Below, piece after piece: positions 23,822 through 33,876 of a DNA stretch of 64,000 nt (the first letter of the stretch is position 1; every line of letters begins with the position of its first letter). Source of the DNA: Cyrtodaria siliqua. Lineage: Eukaryota; Mollusca; Bivalvia; Adapedonta; Hiatellidae. A program made the translations under genes and the position numbers. Location of the stretch: contig JAWPHD010004366.1 in the NCBI GenBank assembly GCA_037043455.1, forward strand, positions 124,001-188,000, given 5' to 3'. The notes under the pieces were generated by a model that was not told the origin of the DNA, did not search any database, and was given only the letters and a program-made list of their open reading frames with translations.

Positions 23822-24626
23822 AAAGACAAAATATAGAGCAAATAAACCATATATAATATACAGACTATTATATAATATACACAATATACACACTACACTA
23901 GACGACTCTTATAAGTACTCCGATTTAAAATGCTAATAAAATTATCAAATTGATAAATTATTTTCTATTGTATTTGGTGACTCTCTTGAAAATATATTAA
24001 TGAGATTGTCAAAAATGTACACTCCATTTAAAAGATATGAAATAAAACGAAACGGGGTTACTTATAGTACTAGTCGTCTAGAGTATACATTTGAATGGTA
24101 AACGCTCAATGTGACGTGTTAACTATAAAACAGATTACAAAAGCTACATTCTATAGCTGATAGTGATGAATGATTAATCATGATAGATTTAATTCACGCC
24201 AGACGGACCTGATTATCCTCTACTGGTTTTACATCTAACATCTAGGTTTCATTCCTACCGATTGTGTTATAAATGTACATTAAACTCAATCCAATCACTA
24301 GTTTGAGAAGATCAAAAGCTTAATGTTCCTCATTATATCACCTTTATAAATTCTTATCACTCATCTTCTATCCGAATGTGTTAAAGGTCAAGGACAATGT
24401 GCTTAAGATACTGCGCAAAGAAGCTGACCAGTTAGTGTTCCTTGATAATTTACAGAACTTTGTAGCGTTTCCAAGGTCTTCCAAATATTGGTGAAAATCG
24501 ATTTAGTCAAGTTCCGTTAACAAAGTAAAAAACTTTGTTTTAAAGTATGTATTAGCAATAATTACTCCGTTGAGTTAGTTGATACTTTACCAATATACAT
24601 TATTAAAACATTACAAATATACACCA
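23822..24626. other. No gene recognised
   Basis: AT-rich sequence between two repeat elements, with no open frame or repeat that I can name. Confidence 0.35.
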
Positions 24627-24630
24627 TTAA

Positions 24631-25147
24631 AGGGACACTGTCCGTTAGTAAGAAGAGAGCTATTGGTCATGACCAAATAACTGTATGATGTTTATATACA
24701 TGAAGACATGAGCAAAGACCCAAATAAGGCTGTAATAATATGTTCGTGAGTTTGAAAACAAAACAGTTTTATTTATTGTTTGTAAACAATGTGGGTCCCA
24801 CAATATTTACAGTTTCTGCTGATCACGTGACATCCCTTAGTGCATTAGGTTTTCTATATAGTGTGTTTTCTATATAGTGTGTTTTGCGTAATATAGAGTG
24901 CCCGCTTAGCTCAGTTGGTAACGCTCTCGACTATTGCTCTATCACTATTATAACCCGCAAGTGTAATCTTAGTTTGGGCTGCGAGTTCAAAACTCACGAA
25001 TAGGTACTTCTTTTTTTTGTACCGCTATTGAATTCCGTCAAACAGTCTTGTATTTATTTAGTAAATATTCAATAATGGTAAGTGATTAATATTTGTCAAC
25101 ACAATTAGTACGTGTTTTATAAGCTAAATGTTACGGACATTGCCCCT
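24631..25147. mobile_element. 517-bp piggyBac-like MITE (TTAA target sites)
   Basis: The ends are inverted repeats: AGGGACACTGTCCGT on the left and the complement of ACGGACATTGCCCCT on the right. Both borders carry the tetranucleotide TTAA (24627-24630 and 25148-25151), the target duplication typical of piggyBac transposons. No transposase is encoded. The interior has a short direct duplication (TTTCTATATAGTGTG twice near 24852-24882) and a tRNA-like unit, described separately. Confidence 0.8.
24898..25007 (+). ncRNA. tRNA-like unit with Pol III box A/box B inside the MITE
   Basis: TTAGCTCAGTTGGTA (24906-24920) is a near-perfect tRNA box A. GAGTTCAAAACTC (24982-24994) resembles box B and gives a 7-base TTCAAAA loop. 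GTGCCCG (24898-24904) can pair with TAGGTAC (25001-25007) as an acceptor-like stem, and a T-run follows at 25011-25018, which would end Pol III transcription. The D-stem does not close, and boxes A and B are about 60 bases apart, so this is not a working tRNA. It is more likely a tRNA-derived, SINE-like unit carried by the MITE. Confidence 0.55.
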
Positions 25148-25151
25148 TTAA

Positions 25152-26110
25152 AACATTAATCCTATATCAATATACACTATTAAAACATTAAACATTAACA
25201 TTATACACTATTAACTGATTACAATCAAGTATAATAATAATAAAACATAAGGTAAAGATACATCCTTTAAACAATATCTACACACTATACAATTAACATG
25301 TCACCAGTTGTCAATCATTTATCCATGTTAACCAATCAAACCAATACTATACTTCCGACAAACAATAGCACGTGCAACAGTATAATAAAGCACGTGCAGC
25401 TTTATTAAAATATAAACTATTGTCAATATACTCCGACATCAACAATAGGGCGGCGATATTTAACTACTGGCGACATGTTAATTGAACAAACGTTCAATAT
25501 GACGAGTTGAAGTCGTTTGAATTCATGGTTTATGGAATGACGTCTAACACTGGAAAGAACGACAGCCAACATACAATTCGCAATGACCCAAGCCCAATTG
25601 TTTTTGGTCAGTAGAGCTTAAAATAGCTGTAGTTCTAAAACATTATAGTATAAAATGCAAGACGTACACCTATTTCTTAACGTACATTATAGCAATATTT
25701 AAGTCAATATAGTTTATTATGTACAATGTTGGAAAATTAAACTAGAGCTATCACTAGAGGTGATTAATATCCCCGCTTGGAGACCTGTTTGAATATGTGT
25801 GTATCCTCAAAAGGGTACAGATTCTGTATTTTCATATAAATGACCATGATGACCTAAAGAACAAATTTAATGCCAATTATTTGAAGGTGATTAATACTCC
25901 ATCATTGGTGTCCAGTCAGAATAGGTATCATTTCCTTAATATGGATGCGTGGTAATACTCTGAAGTTCGTGCTGAGCAGAGTCTCAATTACAAATAATTA
26001 AAAAATATGTAGAGTATTACATATTAAATAAGAAAAATGAAAAGAACATATGCAACGATTATCTAATTATCTGTTAAATAACGCGACAAATTATTAAAAC
26101 ATTTGGAGAC
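25152..26110. other. No gene recognised; 3' end of a composite repeat at about 25580-25622
   Basis: At 25580-25622 the sequence TGACCCAAGCCCAATTG...TTTGGTCAGTAGAGCTTAAAA looks like an isolated 3' end of the AACAAGAG-type elements. The rest is AT-rich with no open frame of note. Confidence 0.4.
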
Positions 26111-27960
26111 TTAAGTAAAAATTAGTGGTGTGTAACCTAATAAAGGCTGTATTATTAGTGGAGTGTAACCTTATGTGGTTTTCATAATGTATTTTCACAT
26201 CAAACCAAAAAGGAAAAGTAAATGTTCAACCATACAACAATTATCTGTTAACTAATGCAACGGGACGCGACAGGACGAGACGCGACGTAAATTAGTGGAG
26301 TGTAACTTTATGATGTCTTAAAATGCAAAGTGTGTAATTTTTTGAGATTTTCATTATGTATTTTCAGATCATAAAAAAAGAAAAGGAAAATATGAAACTA
26401 ATATCTGTTGAATAACAGAACAAATAATTAAAACTTAGTGGAATCGTGGGTAAAATTGGTGGAGTGTAACCTTATGAATCTGTATAGTTAGTGGAATGTA
26501 ACCTTACGTGGTTTTTCATAATGTATTTTCACAAAATACCAAAAAGGAAAAGCAAATATGCAGCCATTTGTTGAAAAATGCAACGGGACGCACGAGATGG
26601 GACGTGACACAACGTAAATTAGTGGAGTGTAACCTAACGAGGTCTTAACATTAGTAGTGTGTATCTTTATGAGGTTGCCATAATGTATTTGCACGTCATA
26701 AAACAAGAAAAAGAACATATGCAACCATTATCTGTTAAACAGGACAAATAATTAACAAGAGATGTCACTGTAAGTGACAAATGCCCCCGTAGTGGTTTGT
26801 GAATATATGAACGATATGTTTATGCATACAGCTCAAAATGTGACGACATCATCAGTTTGAACCATGTTTATAAATATGCATGGGCATAATGGTATGATCA
26901 GGTGAAAGTTCAGCAAAACTGGAAGGTGACCGATGACAAAGTTATACACCCCACACAACCAATATGACTTCATTCAAATACAGGGTTATAAGGCATCTTC
27001 TGACCTCTAAGTGTGAACGTTACCTTGACGCTACGGACCTGGGTTTTGCGCATGACACATCATCTTGTTCTGGTGAACATTTCTGTCAGGTTATATATAA
27101 AATTCCCTCAACGGATGACACAATTATGGACCGAACACGACTTACATAACTTCAATCAAACACAGGGATATATGACATAATTATTCTGACCTCTACGTGT
27201 GACCTTGACTTTGAAGCTACTGACCTCGATTTTTCTCGTGACACTTGTCGTGGTGAACATTTATGCCAAGTTATTTGAAAATCCCTCCATGAATGTCAGA
27301 ATTATTTACCGGACATGAAATATGGAAGCAAAATAACTTCTTTTTTACCTTTGGCCTCCAAGTGTGACATTGACTTTGAAGCTACTGATTTTGCAAGTAA
27401 CACGTCATCTTCTTGTGATGAACACTTGTGGCAGGTTATTTGAAAATCTCTCCATGAATGTCACTGTTATTTACCGGACACGAAATATGGACACGAAAGT
27501 ACTTCTTTTTGACATTTGAAGCTACGGACCTGGAATGTGGATGTGACTTATCCTCTTGTTGTGGTGAACACTTGTGCCAGGTATTTGAAAATCCTTCTAT
27601 GAATGTCATGTTATTTGCAGGACACGATTATACGAACGAACGGACGGACGGACTGACTGACAGACGGCACCGACTGCTATATTACACCCGTAGGGGGCAT
27701 AAAAAATGGAAATTTCATGTAAAATTTAGTGATGTGTAACCTTATGAAGTAAGTAAGTAAGTAATTTCTTTATTTATAGAGGGTGACTATAGTGTGTATA
27801 ACTAGTGAAATGTAACCTTATACCAAAAATAAAAGGCAAATATGCAACCATGTAAGTATTATCTGCTAAATAATAAGACGCGACGCGACGGGACAGGACG
27901 CGACGGACAAAGTGATTCCTATATCGCCCACTTCTTCGAAGCGGGGGTATAAACAAAAGT
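26110..27960. repeat. Dispersed repeat with TTAGTGGAGTGTAACCTTATG and GC-rich GACGCGACG runs, split by an element
   Basis: TTAGTGGAGTGTAACCTTATG-like phrases recur near 26122, 26157, 26290, 26456, 26488, 26620, 26656, 27727 and 27803. They alternate with runs such as GGGACGCGACAGGACGAGACG (26266 onward) and GACGCGACGCGACGGGACAGG (27872 onward), given in approximate form. The same GC-rich run recurs at 40810-40890. The composite element at 26754-27702 interrupts this repeat. Confidence 0.6.
26754..27702 (+). mobile_element. Composite repeat element (AACAAGAGATGTC type), copy 3
   Basis: Begins AACAAGAGATGTCACTGTAAGTGAC (with the hairpin GTCACTGTAAGTGAC) and ATGCCCCCGTAG. It ends CACCCGTAGGGGGCAT, complementary to that 5' segment. 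The interior repeats a unit of about 155 bp with TGACCTCTAAGTGTGACCTTG-like and TTGTGGTGAACATTTGTGCC-like phrases, and has a run of ACGGACGGACGG near 27640. No protein is encoded. Confidence 0.65.
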
Positions 27961-29917
27961 TTAAAATGAGACATTACAATATTAATTTGATTGTAAACAA
28001 AATTCGGTACAAAAATATTGACAATATTAACACTAGAAGAGGTGTTCACATTATAACTTAACACTTTCATTTTGTACCTGAATCACATTAATATTGACAT
28101 TCTCGCCGATTATGTTCATTTTAATGTCAAGTCTACTGATTCCTTCGGTCTAAAACATTATGACGCGAACTATTATCTGTTTCCTATTTTGCTGCATCCG
28201 TATTTTTGAAATGGGTGGAGAATGATGTGTTGTAGAAAACATTTTAAATTATGAAAATAACTGCAATATAAATTTAAAAAATTAATGCTTGTAAATTGTC
28301 GTTTAAGGTTTTAGTACTCTGATATGTCCATGACTGGACGTTAAAAAGTGGAATATGCACTTTTTGCTATTTGTCGTTTTTCACGATTTCAGCGGAAATT
28401 AATATGAAATGCGACTTTGAAAATGCCCAAATTCATGACAATTCTAGTTCGAAACATCAGCTGCAGGCATTTTTATAATTTCAGCTTCTATAAAAGTAAG
28501 TTACATTACTTTCTTATAGGAAAAGACAGAACAAATATATAACTTAAGATGTAGGGGCAAAGCACAGACATTTGCAAAATTTAATAATGATAAAAAAAAA
28601 AATGTTTTCACCAAAGATATCTTTATATGGTATATGGTAATACAGTTACAATAACTATTCATTTGTTGTCTTACAAAATATGAATAAATTGCTTATTTTG
28701 GTTAATTTTTAAAATCATAGGTAAAATACGAGCAAACTGACCTATTGTCTGTTAATAATATTAAGAAAAAAAAAACGAACTTTTAATTCAACATTGATAT
28801 TTTTGTCTTAACATTACACACACGATCATAATTAAGTTGCAAACACAGTCTTAAACAAGTATGATATACATTTAGTGGAATTATATGGTTTAAAGTAAAA
28901 CTCTTCGACAATAGAAACATATAGGTTTACAATTTGAAAATTATCTGCACCTAACTCAATATGTAATTTAAGGCAAACCGCGTGAAATTGGAGATTATTT
29001 TTAAAAGCATACGTTCTAAATTAAATGACAGTTTCACATAAATAATTCATGCACGGATACACATACATACACACCTTTTAAGTAAATCTATCAAATTAAG
29101 AAGAAAATTGAAACGATGAAATCTGTTTAGACCAAACTATCAATAATATATTTTTTGTTTTGTTTCAATCAATATTCATGATCATATATGTTTAAGTTCG
29201 GTTCAGTATTTCAAATTATTATCGAGATTGGATTCACGTTTGTCATGTTAACCGACCTATTATTATTAATTCTACTAATTTGTCAAAACCTTTGGACACT
29301 GCTGATAGTGTAAATAGTGGTAGATCTATCTTCAAACATATTGTATGATACATTCTCTCACCAAAACAACTGTTAAAGTTAGTAATACATCTATATACAA
29401 TAACAGTAAAACAATAATGTAACATATACCTAACATACGTGTACAAAACGCAGTTCTATAACTACGTCAACTACTGGGATTATAGTTTCCCTATAGTATA
29501 GTAATATGAAGACATTCCATATGTAAACATGGTAAAACAAATGTATATATTGCTAAATAGTATTCAGCTTGTATAACCCACAAATACTTAATGTTCGTAA
29601 TACATCCGCGTCTGATACAACTTTGCGCTGTAAGTTTTACCATTGGAAGTATATAATGCGCGAGCTAATTTTGTTTTTCTTTCTTCATTTCTATATATAA
29701 GAGTCAAAAACTTAGGCAATGTGAGTAAGGATACTTTAAAGATACAGTACTTTTATGCACCTTTTTCAGGAATAATAGCGTTTCAGTATACTGCTAGATA
29801 TAATTAGTACTTAACTCTAGAGAAGATTTCCGTACGTATTAATTTCTTAAACCTTTCGTTCTACATTCTCCAGCCTTTAATACTTCTTATGTGTGACTAT
29901 AGAGTCCTCTTGAAGTA
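27961..29917. other. No gene recognised (3' flank of the receptor gene)
   Basis: Very AT-rich. On the minus strand it follows the probable last exon of the receptor gene and should hold its 3' UTR and end. An ATTAAA-type signal lies about 35-40 bases after the stop, near 29876-29881, but I cannot tell which signal is used. Short open frames here have no recognised relatives. Confidence 0.35.
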
Positions 29918-30085
29918 CTACATTGGTGTTTCGAGTATCGTATCATCATTGTCGCCGTGTGTTACTGAGGGAATTGCTCGTCTAAGACGAACAAGCATTG
30001 AATCAACGTCAGCTACATCTTTGAATCTATCCATTTTTTCGGTAATCCTTTTGTGTCGAAATTCCAGGTACACATCCGTTATGGC
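29918..30085 (-). CDS. Probable last exon of the receptor gene
   Basis: A CTTTTAAAG acceptor is followed by a phase-0 frame of 55 codons and a TAG at 29918-29920. The peptide AITDVYLEFRHKRITEKMDR followed by FKDVADVDSMLVRLRRAIPS and an acidic end (GDNDDTILETPM) is charged and coding-like. The phase matches the donor of the 33604 exon. It has no recognised domain. It could belong to another transcript, or further exons may lie between 30086 and 33365. An ATTAAA-type signal lies shortly after the stop. Confidence 0.5.
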   Translation of the reverse strand, partial: AITDVYLEFRHKRITEKMDRFKDVADVDSMLVRLRRAIPSVTHGDNDDTILETPM

Positions 30086-33000
30086 CTTTAAAAGAAAACA
30101 AGTATTTAATATAATGATTTGGCTAAACAATTATCTAAAGATATTTTGCGGAAACCACTGCCCATCTCATCGCCCGCATGGATAACAAGAAACATAACAA
30201 GTCCCGAGTTCGATTTAAACTTGTGACATATGGATGTGGTAACGATATATGCCGTCATGAATCAATAATAAACTGTAACATTATCATGATTATGCTTAAA
30301 AAGTATGACAAGTGAAATAATAGAAACCATATTGAAAATGGGTTCGCAAATTATGAAGGCCTCTTTTGATGGTGATTTTTATGCATTTTACAGGTTTCAG
30401 ATTTGCGATTATATGGAGGATTATGTTTTTAAAAAATCGGTAATGTGTCTCCACCCGCACCCTACCTTTCACTCCTATATTTATAAAAGGAGGAGTAATC
30501 CGCCATGAAAAAACGTCTTGTTGGTGAAATTGTCCTTCATTTAAATCGTAATATAATAGTGTTTCCCCTAATGCGGAATGGCGGGGCGGGTCGGCACGCC
30601 CTTTTTTCGCCCCGCCATGCAGTCTTTACATACCGCCACGCATTAATTACATGCCGCCCCGCAGTGCCCTTTCTAAAACTGCTCGCGACTGCAGTCTCTG
30701 GAAATACACACACGTACTCTGACACGTCGTGTGACCTTTAAACCGACATCTCCAGATTTAGCCAAGGGGTATTTCCAGTGTGTAACGTTACAGGTAACTG
30801 ATCACGCGTGACTCTTGTGATAAGCATTGGTTGAATACACACTCTCCAAATAACAAGTTTCTCGCTTCAGGGGTAGTGGGAAATCGAGTCGGCGGCCACC
30901 CAATCATCACTTTGCCGAATATCTAGGTCATATGCGCGGCCCTGGAATGTTTTGCGAGAAGAATGCGAACTTTTTTAATAATCTCAAAGCACTCGTTTAT
31001 TAATGCGATTCAATGAGGTATTCAGTGTATTTCATTGATAAGGTATGAAATTAAACTTATATGGATGTGCATCATTCCCCCAAAGGCGTGATATGCTTTT
31101 TTTTTCGCAAACAATCGTAAATTATAACAATGAGCGGCCCTGTTTTAATACACTCGAAGAACTCGTTTATTAACGCGATTGCATATGGATGAGGTATTCA
31201 GTGTTTTTCATTGACAACCCTTCGAAGTGTGCTGTCTGTGCCAGCGCCTGAAAAAAATCCTGGGGATAACCCTGACTGTTAGTATAATCGACGTTGCGGT
31301 AACCAACGACTTTGTCGTACTTGGGACAGGTTTGTGTTTCGTACTTGGGACATGTTTGTTTTCATAGTAGATGTAATTATCGGATTACGAACAATTATCT
31401 GCGGCATTATAATCGGCTCTTTGATGAGTTGATGAGATGATACAAGATAGGTACTCCCCACCTAAGATTGGCAATTAATGACTGAGTAATTATATTGTTG
31501 TACCATTGTTGTTTTCTTTTGTACGCTAATTTTCGCGATCTGCAGACTAGAATAAATGTTTTGGTCTGTTTTTTTAATGAATAGAATATTTGATGTTTGT
31601 AAAAGTTTGTGAAACTTACAAATGAGTAATTTATGGTTTATTAACTTCTGTTTGGTAAGTTTTGAATCAGGAGTCACACATCATATTTTACTACAAATTA
31701 TTAATGTAATAATACCATTATACCACCACATCAAACTAAATACTTTTTTTATTTTATTTGTATTCACGCAATACACAGAAGCACAGGTATATTCGGCGCG
31801 TAATTTGGTCACTACTCTTCCCCACCCCTCCCAAAAAATACTTCATCCAAAAAGTCATTTATAACATTTTTAAACTTTCCTAAAAAAAAAAAAAAAAAAG
31901 TCATATATTATATTATGTACATTTACTAACATTTTAAAACTTTTCAAATTTTTTTCTTTTTTTTTTTTTTTAGAAAACTTTTCAAATGTTATTAAATGAC
32001 TTTTTGGATGTTTTTTTTTTTTGGTGGGTGTGGGGTGGATGGGTGTGTGTGGTAATATTGACCAAATTATGCGCCGAATACCTGTGCAGAGAAGTAGATA
32101 CAGAATATTGATGAAAACTCGTACTCATATCATAAAAGCGACGTTAAATTACAAAGATATTTTTTACTAATTTTGCGCGTTAAAAATGCCCTTTTTTTAT
32201 ATTATATACTATATATAATAACACCAAATAAACACAAGAAAGGAATCAAGTACAACACAATTTAATTGAAGTCGAACCTATGTATTGTATCGATACATTT
32301 GACATTTACATAATGTTACTAATTAGTCCCCTACGGGTGTCACCGGAGAGGGATTCTAGAATTGTTTAACCATTTACATAATGTTACTTATTAGTCCCCT
32401 ACCGATGTAACCGGAGCGGGATTATAAAATTGCTTTGCTATTTACATAATGTTACTTATTAGTTCCCTACCGAAGCAACTGGAGGGGGACTATAGAATTG
32501 TATAGCCATTTACGTAATGTTACTTATTAGTCACCTTCGGAGGGTTAAGGAATTGCTTAGCCATTAACATCATGTTAATTATTAGTTCCCTACCGGTCTA
32601 ACCGGAGAGGAATTATACAATTGCTAATCCATTAGCATAATGTTACTTATTAGTTACCCACCTGTGTAACCGGAGATGGATTATACAATTGCTAATCCAT
32701 TAGCATAATGTTACTTATTAGTTACCCACCTGTGTAACCGGAGATGGATTATACAATTGCCTAATCATTTACATACTGTTACTTATTAGTTACCTACCGA
32801 TGTAACCGGAGGGGGATTATATAATTGCTTAGTCATTTACATATTGTTACTTATTAGTCCACTACCGGTGTAACCGGAGGGGGTTATACAATTGCTTAGA
32901 CATGAACATAATGTTACTTATTAAGTATATGAATCCAGAGGTATCAGCATACTCTATCGACTATATGGATTCAGAGGTATCTTGGATCAGCCTACTCTGT

Positions 33001-33822
33001 CTATCGAGTATATGGATCCAGAGGTATCCTGAATCAGCCTACTCTATCTTTCGAGTATATGATCCAGAGGTATCCGGGATCAGCCTACTCTATCAATCGA
33101 ACATGTGGATTTGGTTGGTTTTGCTTGACCGGAGAATAGACTGCAGTTCATGGTACCGATCGGAAGGTGATGCAATGAGAGTAAGTTATCAACCAACGCT
33201 TTCGAGGGGTCGTCTCGGACCTTTACCATGTCAAACACTATATCATTAGACCACCAAAAACACAACAGAGGACCTAATCAAGCAGTCCTATAACGCGTTC
33301 GGTAACATCCAACTACAGGTACACATGTCTAGATTATTTTTAAAATTGTACTACAATGCTCTTACGTTTTCTTCAATGATAACAGATACGGTGTCCTCGG
33401 AAATGTGACCATGGCAAATGTGTTTCCCATGCAACTTTTCAATGTCTGCCATAAGTTGTCTTTTAATGAGTTGGATATCGTTTGGTGACAAGTTGTTGTT
33501 GACCAGGAACCGAGACAGTGGCATACCGCCAAGTACAGGCATATGACGACCGTCCCTTGTAATGTCGTTATATATCTGCAGGAATGCGTTGGTCGTAACA
33601 GCATCTATAAATACGAGCTTACTTATTAAGCAGGTATACTGGTATTTCTTTGAATACATTTCGATACCTACGTGCTACACTTTTGATTGCATTTTGATTG
33701 CCTTTCAACAATGAATGTGTGCATAAAATATAGAATAATGACAATGTAAAGCTTAGACATAAATGAAATGCCAAAATCACTGTTTCTGTCTTTTGTCGAG
33801 AACAACAATACTTTTTAGAATG

Positions 33823-33876
<54 letters not shown>

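Noticed and set aside
24898..25007. Functional tRNA gene
   Set aside because: The D-stem does not close, boxes A and B are too far apart and the acceptor stem is offset; annotated only as tRNA-like.
29889..30185. Plus-strand 98-codon frame
   Set aside because: It is antisense to the better supported minus-strand terminal exon and has no family resemblance.
32306..32925. CRISPR-like regular array
   Set aside because: The whole 66-bp unit is repeated with gradual variation; there are no unique spacers between short identical repeats, and the genome is eukaryotic.
33080..33290. Possible further receptor exon on the minus strand (wording VFDMVKVRDDPSKALVDNLL)
   Set aside because: The peptide looks coding-like, but no acceptor gives the phase-0 entry needed after the 33366 donor, and part of it overlaps the 50-bp minisatellite. 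It is kept as a possibility only.
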